Assembly: GCF_000737335.2 (NCBI RefSeq)
Contig: NZ_JMCC02000052.1
Location: 19,566 to 83,565 of the forward strand
Direction of reading: 5' to 3'
Source: Enhygromyxa salina
GTDB lineage: Bacteria > Myxococcota_A > Polyangia > Nannocystales > Nannocystaceae
DNA length: 64,000 nt
Shown: piece by piece, positions 41,960 to 50,618 of the stretch
Layout: every line of letters begins with the position of its first letter
How positions within the stretch are numbered: the stretch's first letter is position 1
Position numbers and translations under genes: made by a program
The notes under the pieces: generated by a model
The model's input: only the letters and a program-made list of their open reading frames with translations
Told to the model about the DNA's origin: nothing
Database searches by the model: none

Positions 41960-44900
41960 TCAGCTCACCCACAGCTCCAGCGCCGCCGACTGAACATCGA
42001 GGTCACCGTCCTCCCGCAGCCGCTCCAGCCGCGCGACAAACGGCGCCGCCCAACCAGAGCGAGGCCCAAACTCGCTCAGCACCCCAAGCGCGAGGATCCG
42101 CGCCGCAGCCTCGCTTCCGATCAGCTGATCGATCACCAGCCCCGCCTGCTCGTCCGTCCACGCGCGCGCGCCAAGCCGCGCGGCCGCGCTGACGGGCGCC
42201 TCGAGCAACAGCGCACACCGAGCCGTGGGCGCGGCCGCGACCAGCTCGATCACCACCGCGCCAAGTCGATCATTGGACGCCGCCGCGATCCCAAGCCGCG
42301 CCCCCGCCAACCACCACCGCGGCTGCGCACACAGCTTGGCCGCGAGCAACTCCAGCAACACGGCATTGTTCGGATGCCGATCCGCACTCAGAGCATCCAG
42401 CACCCCCCGCAGGCGTTGGTGCGCCAGCTGGTCGCGCTCCCCGGCGGGCGCGAGGTCGACCTGCGCCGCGGCGATCAGCTGCTCGACCAGCGCGACGCAG
42501 ATCGCGTGGGTCTTGGGCGAGCGCGCGCCCTGGGCCAGGACCTCCGCCGCGTGTCGCCACGGATCGTGAAGATCCAGCCGCCCCACCACTGCCGCCGCAA
42601 CTTCGCTCGCGCGCACCGGGGACACGCTCGCCCAACCGCCCGACAGCGAGGTGAACAAGGCCGTGCGAGCGAGCGGGCTGGGATGATCCGCCACCGTCCC
42701 CATCACCTCCAAGTACCGGGGCCGATACGCCGCCGGGAGGCTGCTCAGCCCGACCTCGACCACCGCGCGGGCGACGTCTTGATCGTCATCCCGCGCGGCG
42801 CTCGTCAATATCTCCCACGCGTCCTCCTGCCCGGGCACCGACCGCGCCGCGTGCAGAGCCGCGATCCGCACGTCCCGGTGCAGCGGCTTGGCCCAGCTCT
42901 CACGCAGCAGCGCCAGCGCGGGCGCGGTCGCCAGCTGGCCCAGCAGGCGCAGCGCCTCTTTGTGGACGGTGACCTTCAACCACGGCCGCGCCAACAGCTG
43001 CGCGAGCGCGTGGACCAAGCGTTCACGCGGGATCAGCCGGGCCATGCGTGGCATCGCGTACATGGCCACGCGGGCCCGATCTCCATCGAGGTGCTCGAGC
43101 AGGATCGGCAGCCCCGGCGCGGCGTCGTCGAGCCACACCAACACGCCCAGCGCGGCCTCTTGCACGTTGACGTCCGTCGACTCGAGCGCGCCGCGTAGAT
43201 CCGCGATCTGGGTCAGCGGCACGTGTCCGCGCAGCTTCACCAGCGCGGCCCGGGTCTGCGCGAACTGCTTGGGCGAAGCCTCGGCCGCGTCGATCAGCGC
43301 GAGGTACTGCTGCTGCAATTCCGTGGTCCACCGACCGAACAGAGCCTCGTTGTGAATCCACGGGATCGTGACGACCTTGCCGTCGTGGAAGCGCCCGCGC
43401 GGCGCCTTGCTGGCGAAGCGATCCGCCAGCAAGGTCTGACGGCGGGCCAGGCAGTGATCGAACACCGCGCGCAGGTACAGCGCCGATCGGTCGCGCTTGA
43501 CCAGCTCGCGGACTCGCTCGTCGCGGGTCTTGGGATCCTCGATCCATCGCTGCGCCGCGTTGCCGGCGTTGCTCTTGTGCCCGTGCCAGATCAGCTCGCT
43601 CATCACCGCGCCCAGCTCGGGCACTCGCCACGCGCGCTTGCCCAGCGCCATCCACAGCCGCACCACGTGGGTCTCTTGCTGGCGCTTGTTGGCGGCCTCG
43701 ATCCACGGCCACAGCACCGCGAAGATCGCCCGCTCGGCCCCGCGCGGCAGGTTGTGATACAGGCGCGGCAGATCCAGGGTGCCGCCCTGTCCGGCCAGCC
43801 GCTCCAAGATGCTCACGCCCAGCGAGAACATCGGCGAGTCGGGCGCGCTCGCGTGGGCACACAGCAATCGTTGGGCCAGGCGCGCGGCCTTGGACCGGGT
43901 CGCCCACGAGGTGTCGCGGGCCTCGAAGATCGGCGCGAGCACCTCGTCGAGTGGTTCGGGCTCGTCAAAGCGAGTCGCAGGGATCTCGGCCAGGGCGCCG
44001 AGCACAGCCATGCGAACCGGGTCTTGCTCGTTCTTGATCCGCTTCAGCCACGCGAGCGTCTGCGCCATGCCCTCGCGCGAGCCGGCGCTGCTGCGAATTA
44101 ACGCGACGTGGGCCTCGGCTCGCTCGGTCGCTTGTGCGGCGCGACCCTCGAGCTCGAGCAGGGGGCGGGCGAGCTGGATCCAACGCAGCCCAAGCAGCTC
44201 GCGCCGCCAACTTCCGTCGGTCTGTGCGCGGCTGAGCTCGAGCATGCGCGCGGCCTCACGATCGCGCAGCGACAGCGGCAGCCGGGCGAGCAGCGACGTC
44301 GGCCACTCGATCCGGGCGAGCTCGAGCGGCGCGACGGCCCGCTCGAACAACTGGCCGCGGCGGGTGTGGGGCATGCAGGACAGCAGCTGGCCCAGCCGCT
44401 CGGGAGCCCCGCGCGCCAGCCCCTGACACAGGGGAACCAGGCTCGCGTCGTCGAGCTGATGCACCCGCTTGGCCAGCCCCCGCGGGAGGGCGCTTGCGCA
44501 GGTCCAGGCGATCCGCGTGCTCAACCACGCCACGACCCGCGCGGGCGACCAGCACGTCAACCACGGCAACGCAGCGCGCAGGGGAAAAGGCAGGCTGTCG
44601 GCGTCGGCGAAGCGGTCGATCCAGTCTGCGAGCGCCTGTGGCTGCGAGCGCGCGAGCTTGGACCACACGCCCACGTCGAAGCGTCGCCAGATCAGATCGG
44701 GCCGGGCCGGGTCGGCTGCGAACAGCTGCTCGATCCGAGCGACCAACAGCGTTGGGTGATGGCCAGCGAGCCGGATCCACACCACGTCGGGCCAGGGGTG
44801 GTCGAGGCGCGCGGCCACGGCCGGCTCCGCGCACACGGACAGCAGCCTGGCCGCCTCGTCGAAGCGCTCGCGGGCGATCAGGCCATCGACCAGAAGCTCG

Positions 44901-45259
44901 GCGACTGACGCGCGACTGCGCCGTGCCACCTCGTTGTACACGCGCCGGAGCGTGAGGGTGTCGAGGGTGTCGAGCACGCTCACGGGGATCGCTGGCGCCC
45001 CGCGCCCGACCAACTTGGCCGCGCAAGCTCGAACCGAGCGTGAAGAATCCTCGAGCGCGAGCCAAGCCAGCTCCATGTCTTCGCACTGCTCGGCGACATG
45101 CAGCGCCAACATGCGTTGGTGGGTATCCCCAGACCACAGCTCGCGCCCGAACGCTCGCGCTTGCGCGGCCGGGAGCGCGCGGGTGTGGGCGACCAAGGCC
45201 GCAATTCGCTCGCGGTGATCCAGACCTGCGAGCTGGCGAAGCAACACCTCGGTACGCAT
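41960..45259 (-). CDS. Large HEAT/ARM-like repeat protein
   Basis: 1099 residues from the ATG at 45259; the open frame upstream is Arg/Ser-rich and not helical-repeat-like. The body is a series of paired helices rich in Leu/Ala: LLVDGLIARERFDEAARLL, VAMYAMPRMARLIPRERLVHALA, KVTVHKEALRLLGQLATAPALALLRESW, RDVRIAALHAARSVPGQEDAW, ALGVLVWLDDAAPGLPILLEHL. No signal, no membrane span. It likely forms a solenoid scaffold, typical of myxobacteria with bacterial HEAT proteins. Its function is unknown; the phosphatase gene follows it by 3 bp. Confidence 0.7.
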   Translation of the reverse strand: MRTEVLLRQLAGLDHRERIAALVAHTRALPAAQARAFGRELWSGDTHQRMLALHVAEQCEDMELAWLALEDSSRSVRACAAKLVGRGAPAIPVSVLDTLDTLTLRRVYNEVARRSRASVAELLVDGLIARERFDEAARLLSVCAEPAVAARLDHPWPDVVWIRLAGHHPTLLVARIEQLFAADPARPDLIWRRFDVGVWSKLARSQPQALADWIDRFADADSLPFPLRAALPWLTCWSPARVVAWLSTRIAWTCASALPRGLAKRVHQLDDASLVPLCQGLARGAPERLGQLLSCMPHTRRGQLFERAVAPLELARIEWPTSLLARLPLSLRDREAARMLELSRAQTDGSWRRELLGLRWIQLARPLLELEGRAAQATERAEAHVALIRSSAGSREGMAQTLAWLKRIKNEQDPVRMAVLGALAEIPATRFDEPEPLDEVLAPIFEARDTSWATRSKAARLAQRLLCAHASAPDSPMFSLGVSILERLAGQGGTLDLPRLYHNLPRGAERAIFAVLWPWIEAANKRQQETHVVRLWMALGKRAWRVPELGAVMSELIWHGHKSNAGNAAQRWIEDPKTRDERVRELVKRDRSALYLRAVFDHCLARRQTLLADRFASKAPRGRFHDGKVVTIPWIHNEALFGRWTTELQQQYLALIDAAEASPKQFAQTRAALVKLRGHVPLTQIADLRGALESTDVNVQEAALGVLVWLDDAAPGLPILLEHLDGDRARVAMYAMPRMARLIPRERLVHALAQLLARPWLKVTVHKEALRLLGQLATAPALALLRESWAKPLHRDVRIAALHAARSVPGQEDAWEILTSAARDDDQDVARAVVEVGLSSLPAAYRPRYLEVMGTVADHPSPLARTALFTSLSGGWASVSPVRASEVAAAVVGRLDLHDPWRHAAEVLAQGARSPKTHAICVALVEQLIAAAQVDLAPAGERDQLAHQRLRGVLDALSADRHPNNAVLLELLAAKLCAQPRWWLAGARLGIAAASNDRLGAVVIELVAAAPTARCALLLEAPVSAAARLGARAWTDEQAGLVIDQLIGSEAAARILALGVLSEFGPRSGWAAPFVARLERLREDGDLDVQSAALELWVS

Positions 45260-45695
45260 GCCCGCGAGGGTAGAACAGCGCGCTCGTCCATGGGTCGCTG
45301 TCGCGGGACACGGGTCGCTGTCGCGGGAAAAGCCAGCGACGCATGATCCCAGAACTCGCCCGCCGGGGGTTCCTGCGCGAGTCGGCGGCGGCAGCGAGCG
45401 AGGTTGCGTGCATGGCGCGGCGTGGCGACTCGGGGATGCGCTCGCGTCGAGTCGGGCTCGCGTGAGTCGCCACTCATGGCGAAGCGCTCGCAGGTGCGAC
45501 CGGTCCACGCGGTGGCGGGAGCCTGTCCATTGTTTGGATACCCACGATCTGCGATCGGGGCTGGCCAAGTCTGATCAATGACTCGCCTGGCGTCATCCCG
45601 CCAAACCCCAGCTCGCGCGCGGCGTATGACAGCGGGTGTCAATGTGCTCGCCACTTTGCCGGTAGCATGGACACCGCCTAGCTTGCGTCTTGCCG
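45260..45695. other. Divergent intergenic region with tandem 20-bp repeat
   Basis: About 435 bp between the HEAT gene and the sensor kinase. GGGTCGCTGTCGCGGGA occurs twice, at 45292-45308 and 45312-45328 (period 20), and GTCGCTG pairs with CAGCGAC at 45334-45340. Frames here are Arg-rich without protein features; no gene called. It should hold both promoters. Confidence 0.45.
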
Positions 45696-48440
45696 ATGAC
45701 GATCGTTGACTACTCCGTCGAGCAGGCGACGAAGGTTGCCGGCCCGGATCCGACGCGTGGCGATCTACACGCCGCGCTTCGGGCCGACGCGCGGGCGCTC
45801 GACTTCGTGCTGGACGCGGGCGGCGATGGACTCGCGTACTGGGACTGGGCGCGCGAAAGGGTGTGGTTGAGCCCCTCGCTGTGCGCCGCGCTGCAGACCC
45901 CTCGAGACACGGACGCGGAGCACATACCAATGCCCGATCGACGAGCGATCGAGCGCATGCTCGACCATTATCGTGCGCAGGACCGCGACACCGCGAGCCA
46001 CTACGAGGGGGGGCTGCGATGGCAGCGGTCCGACGGCACGGTGCTCCGCACTCGAGACCAATGTGTGATCGTTCGCGGCGACGGCGTCAACCCCAGCGGG
46101 CTGTTGTGCACCCACCAAGTGCAGGCATCCGGCACGGTACAGTTCGGCGACAGCGACAGCCTGAGCCAAATCCTCGAGTCGCTACCTCAGTTTGTGTGGA
46201 CGTGTCGGCCCGACGGCGTCTGTGACTATTTGAGTCCGCAGTGGGTTCGCTACACGGGCACACCCGCCCACTTGCAACTGGGCTGGAATTGGCTCGAACA
46301 GGTCCACCCCGACGACCGCGAGCAGACCCAGGCTAGCTGGCAAGCGGCCGTCGAGGGCCAAGGCGCCTATACGCAAGAGTTCCGTCTGCGAGCCAGTGAC
46401 GGCCGGTATCGGTGGTTCTCGACCCGGGCTGTGCCGATCTTCGACGGTCACGGGCAGCTGGTGAAGTGGCTTGGAAGCAACACCGATATTCAGGAGCTGC
46501 GCGACGCCCAAGACCGACTCGCGCAGATAAATGGTGAGCTCGAGGCCCGGGTCCTCGAGCGCACCACCGCGCTGCAAGAGGCCAACGCACAGCTCGAGAT
46601 CGCCCAACGCATCTCCCACATCGGAAGTTGGTCGTACTGTCCGGCGACCGGCGAAGTCGAGTGGTCCGATGAGTTGTTCCGCATCCTTGGCCGGTCACCA
46701 GGGGCGCCGATTCCGTCGGTTGCCGAGCAGCGCAAGGCGTTCCCACCAGACAGCCTCGCGCGGCTCGATCAGGCGTTGGATCACACCCACGCGACCGGTG
46801 AGGACTACGAGCTCGAGGTCGAGCTCATCCGACCCGACGACGAGCGCCGTGTTGCGATCTCTCGCGGACGTCGGGTCCTGGACGCGAATGGACTGAGGAT
46901 ACTGGTCGGCACCTTCCAAGACGTATCCGATCTGGTCTACGCGCAGCGCGACCGCGACTTGTCCGCCGAGCGCCTGCGCATGGCCACGTCAGCGGCGCGG
47001 ATGGGCGTGTGGGACTGGGATATCCGCCGCGACCAGCTGACGTGGGACGAGCAGATGCACGCGCTCTACGGGCGCTTGCCTGGGCGTGACCCCGGATCCT
47101 ACGAGACCTGGGCGGCGGCCTTGCACCCCAGCGATCGGGCAGCGAGCGAGGCGGCGGTAAAGGCCGCGATCGAGGGGAGCGGAGAGTTCGACACTGGATT
47201 TAGGGTTGTCGGGCCCGGTGACGAGATCCGACATATCCACTCGGTAGGGAAGGTGTTCTACGACGAACACGGCGAGCCATATCGAATGCTCGGTGTCAAT
47301 CGCGACATGAGCGCCAAGCGCGAAGCCGAGCTGGCGCTGCTCGCCAACAAGCGCTTGCTCGAGCAGTTCGTTCGCTACGTCCCCGCGGCGATCGCAATGG
47401 TCGATACGGAGCTTCGCTACATTCAGGCCAGCGCTCGATGGATCCGCGACTATCAGCTCGACGAGGACAACCTCATCGGTAGGTCTCACTACGAGATCTT
47501 TCCAGAGACCCCCGCGCGCTGGAAGCAGGTTCACCAACGGGCGCTACGCGGCGCGATCGAGAGCTCCACCGACGACCCGTTCCCACGCGCTGATGGAAGC
47601 ATGGATTGGTTGCACTGGGAGGTCCGGCCGTGGCACCGGCCCGACGGCGAGATCGGCGGCCTCCTGTTCTTTACCCAGGTGACCACCCAGCGCAAGCGGA
47701 TGGAGATGCTGCTTCAGCGCCAACGCGACGACCTCGAGCGCAGCAATCGCGACCTCGAGCACTTCGCCTACGCGGCCTCCCACGATCTTCAAGAGCCGCT
47801 GCGAGCGGTGGCGGGGTGTGCACAGATCCTTCAGCACAAGTATCACGACGCGCTCGACGAGTCTGCCAATTCTCTGATTGGTCACATTGTCGATGGTGCG
47901 GATCGCATGCGCATTCTGATTACGGATCTACTCACCTATTCCAGGGTTTCCTCGCACGGAGCCGATTTTGGGTACGTCGACACCAACGCCGCGCTGGGCC
48001 AAGCCCTCACGAACCTGGATTCTGGCATCGCCGAGACTGGAGCCCGCGTCCAGTACGGGGCGCTCCCGCCGGTCAGCGGGGACGCGACGCAGCTGAGTCA
48101 GCTGTTTCAGAACCTCATCGGCAACGCGCTCAAGTACCGAAGTGACGCGCCGCCGCGCGTCGAGATCAGCGCCAAGCAAGACAAAGACGACTGGTTGTTC
48201 TGCGTGCGCGACAACGGAATTGGCATCGAGCGAGACTATTTTGATCGTGTCTTTGTCTTGTTTCAACGGCTGCACACCCGCGCCGAGTACCCGGGAACCG
48301 GCATCGGCCTCGCGCTCTGCAAGAAGATCGTGGAGCGCCATGACGGCCGCATCTGGGTCGAGTCGACGGTCGGCCAGGGGACGTCGTTCTACTTCACGTT
48401 GCCCGCGAGTCCATGCGCAGAGCGTGGAGAACACCCATGA
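45696..48440 (+). CDS. Soluble multi-PAS sensor histidine kinase
   Basis: 914 residues from ATG 45696 (a TTG at 45690 also fits). No membrane span. At least four PAS-like domains: about 30-130, 150-270 (LPQFVWTCRPDGVCDYLSPQ), 300-420 (RISHIGSWSYCPATGEVEW), 425-550 (MGVWDWDIRRDQLTWDEQM) and 560-670 (AAIAMVDTELRYIQAS). Kinase core: SHDLQEPLRAVAG with His696, NALKY (N box), DNGIGI (G1) and GTGIGLALCKKIV (G2). The last part resembles the Cph1/BphP kinase group. It phosphorylates itself and then the hybrid protein encoded next (stop and start overlap by 4 bp). Signal unknown. Confidence 0.9.
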   Translation: MTIVDYSVEQATKVAGPDPTRGDLHAALRADARALDFVLDAGGDGLAYWDWARERVWLSPSLCAALQTPRDTDAEHIPMPDRRAIERMLDHYRAQDRDTASHYEGGLRWQRSDGTVLRTRDQCVIVRGDGVNPSGLLCTHQVQASGTVQFGDSDSLSQILESLPQFVWTCRPDGVCDYLSPQWVRYTGTPAHLQLGWNWLEQVHPDDREQTQASWQAAVEGQGAYTQEFRLRASDGRYRWFSTRAVPIFDGHGQLVKWLGSNTDIQELRDAQDRLAQINGELEARVLERTTALQEANAQLEIAQRISHIGSWSYCPATGEVEWSDELFRILGRSPGAPIPSVAEQRKAFPPDSLARLDQALDHTHATGEDYELEVELIRPDDERRVAISRGRRVLDANGLRILVGTFQDVSDLVYAQRDRDLSAERLRMATSAARMGVWDWDIRRDQLTWDEQMHALYGRLPGRDPGSYETWAAALHPSDRAASEAAVKAAIEGSGEFDTGFRVVGPGDEIRHIHSVGKVFYDEHGEPYRMLGVNRDMSAKREAELALLANKRLLEQFVRYVPAAIAMVDTELRYIQASARWIRDYQLDEDNLIGRSHYEIFPETPARWKQVHQRALRGAIESSTDDPFPRADGSMDWLHWEVRPWHRPDGEIGGLLFFTQVTTQRKRMEMLLQRQRDDLERSNRDLEHFAYAASHDLQEPLRAVAGCAQILQHKYHDALDESANSLIGHIVDGADRMRILITDLLTYSRVSSHGADFGYVDTNAALGQALTNLDSGIAETGARVQYGALPPVSGDATQLSQLFQNLIGNALKYRSDAPPRVEISAKQDKDDWLFCVRDNGIGIERDYFDRVFVLFQRLHTRAEYPGTGIGLALCKKIVERHDGRIWVESTVGQGTSFYFTLPASPCAERGEHP

Positions 48441-50494
48441 AACGAGCACTGCAACGTCAACGCGCGATCGAGATCCTGCTGGTCGAGGACAGCCCCACGG
48501 ACCGCCTTGTCACGGTGACGGCGATCGAGCAATCGGGGATCCACCACTCGCTGCACGTGGTCGACAACGGGGTCGACGCGATGGCGTTCCTGCGCCGGCA
48601 GGGGCGGTTTGAGGCCGCCCCACGGCCGGATCTGCTGTTGCTCGACCTCAACATGCCAAAGATGGACGGGCGCGAGGTGCTGTCGCAGATCAAGCGCGAC
48701 CCGCTGCTGCGCTTCATCCCGGTCGTGGTGCTCACGACCTCCAGCGCCGAAGAGGACATCACCTGGGCCTACGGCGAGCACGCGAACAGCTACATCACCA
48801 AGCCCGTTGACTTCACCAGGTTCAGCGCGGCGCTCGAGACGTTGGGCAAGTACTGGTTCGAGGTCGTGACGCTGCCGCCTGCGTCTGCGTTCGAGGGGAT
48901 CGTCGCCCCTTCCGCGCCGACGCGCCGCGCGACCGCCAGTCTCGAGCCGCTGCACGTGTTGCTGATCGAAGACAGCGAGACCGACGCGCTGCTGGTTCGA
49001 ACGGCGCTCGAGTGCTCACAGGGCCGGCAATTTCGGCTCTCCCACACGACGCGGCTGAGCGACGCCGAGCAGATCATTGCGGATGGCGTCGCCGTCGACG
49101 TGGTGCTGACGGACCTCGGCTTGCCCGACTCACGGGGGGTGGCGACCTATCGCCGGATCCAGGCCGCCGCGCGCGGGGTCCCCGTGATCGTGCTGACGAA
49201 CTTCGATGACGAAGCCACCGGGCTCGAGGCCCTGCGCGAGGGCGCCCACGACTACCTGCTCAAGGGTGAGCTCACGGGGCGCGCGCTCCAGCGTGCGGTC
49301 CGGTACGCGATCGATCGCAAGGCGATTCAGTCCCAGCTGTTGCAGTCGCAGCGGCTCGAGGCCGTCGGACAGCTCGCTGGCGGCGTCGCTCACGACTTCA
49401 ATAATCTACTCACGATCATTCAAGCGAACGCGTCGTTCCTCGAGAGCAGCAGCGACCCCCGGGACATCGCAGAGTGCGCCATGGAGATCTCGGCCGCGGC
49501 CGAGCGCGGGGCGATGCTGACCCGGCAGCTGTTGGCGTTTAGCCGCACGCAGGTGCTCGAGGCCAACCCGATCGATCTCAACAATGTGGTCGCGTCGACC
49601 AGCCAAATGCTGCGCCGTGTCATAGGTGACGTGAATGTCGAGCTGAGGCTTGGCAGCGAGCTGCCGCCGATCCTTGGCGACGTGGGGATGATCGAGCAGG
49701 TGCTCATCAACCTCGCCGTCAACGCCCGCGACGCGATGCCCGGCGGCGGCAGGCTCACGCTCGGAACCCGCTACGAGCGGCTCACGCCAAGCAGCGCGAG
49801 GACCTTGGACGGCCAGGCCTACGCCGGCGAGTTCGTGGTGCTGGATGTGCAAGATACAGGTGACGGTATCGAGCCGGGGGTGTTGGACCAGATCTGGGAT
49901 CCCTTCTTCACGACCAAGGCGTCCGGTGTCGGGACCGGGATTGGGTTGACGACCGTCTATGGAATCGTCCAACAACACCGGGGCTGGATTCGCGTTCATA
50001 GCAAGATTGACGATGGCACCAGCTTCGAGGTGTATCTACCGGTCTCGTCGCGGCAGCTGACTGAGGCCAACGGCGCGGGGGCGAGCCCGGCGAGCGACAC
50101 CTCGACAGGCGCAGGCAAGACCGTGCTGGTGGTCGACGACGAGCGCGCGATCCGGGCGTCCGTGACCCGGGTCTTGGCGGCCAACGGATTCTCGGTCATC
50201 GAGGCCGACTCTGGTGAGAAGGCGCTGCGCGTGTGGGAGCGGCGGGGGGACGCGATCGACGTCGTGCTGGCCGATCTCACGATCCCCGACGGGATGGGGG
50301 GGCGGGAGCTCGCGGATCGCCTGCGCGCGCGCTCGGCCGACGTGCGAATTGTGTTCTCCAGCGGCTACTCCGCGGACGCGATGCTCGTGGAGTTGCAGCT
50401 GCGGCGCGGGGTCACGTTCTTGCAAAAGCCGTATAGCGCCGCGCAGCTGCTCGACATCGTCAACGCCGCGTGCGGCCTGGACTCGGACGATTGA
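48437..50494 (+). CDS. REC-REC-HisKA-HATPase-REC hybrid histidine kinase
   Basis: 685 residues, ATG overlapping the previous TGA. First receiver 10-140 with acceptor Asp70 in LLLDLNMPKMDG and the Rcp1-like ITKPVDF. Second receiver 165-295 with TDLGLPDSRG. Histidine kinase follows: VAHDFNNLL (His319), NLAVNARDAMPGGG, DTGDGI, FFTTK and GTGIGLTTVYGIV. Third receiver 560-685 with LADLTIPDGMGG and LQKPYS. Together with the upstream kinase this is a branched phosphorelay whose output lies elsewhere, since no DNA-binding domain is present. Confidence 0.9.
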   Translation: MKRALQRQRAIEILLVEDSPTDRLVTVTAIEQSGIHHSLHVVDNGVDAMAFLRRQGRFEAAPRPDLLLLDLNMPKMDGREVLSQIKRDPLLRFIPVVVLTTSSAEEDITWAYGEHANSYITKPVDFTRFSAALETLGKYWFEVVTLPPASAFEGIVAPSAPTRRATASLEPLHVLLIEDSETDALLVRTALECSQGRQFRLSHTTRLSDAEQIIADGVAVDVVLTDLGLPDSRGVATYRRIQAAARGVPVIVLTNFDDEATGLEALREGAHDYLLKGELTGRALQRAVRYAIDRKAIQSQLLQSQRLEAVGQLAGGVAHDFNNLLTIIQANASFLESSSDPRDIAECAMEISAAAERGAMLTRQLLAFSRTQVLEANPIDLNNVVASTSQMLRRVIGDVNVELRLGSELPPILGDVGMIEQVLINLAVNARDAMPGGGRLTLGTRYERLTPSSARTLDGQAYAGEFVVLDVQDTGDGIEPGVLDQIWDPFFTTKASGVGTGIGLTTVYGIVQQHRGWIRVHSKIDDGTSFEVYLPVSSRQLTEANGAGASPASDTSTGAGKTVLVVDDERAIRASVTRVLAANGFSVIEADSGEKALRVWERRGDAIDVVLADLTIPDGMGGRELADRLRARSADVRIVFSSGYSADAMLVELQLRRGVTFLQKPYSAAQLLDIVNAACGLDSDD

Positions 50495-50618
50495 CCCGGT
50501 GGGCCTCGACGCGGCGCACTATCGCGCAGCCGGGCTGGTGGGTGAGTGGGTGGTGAATGGATTGAAGGTCGAGCTCGATGCTGCCATACAGCCAGAGGCC
50601 CCGTCCGCCAGAGCTCCC

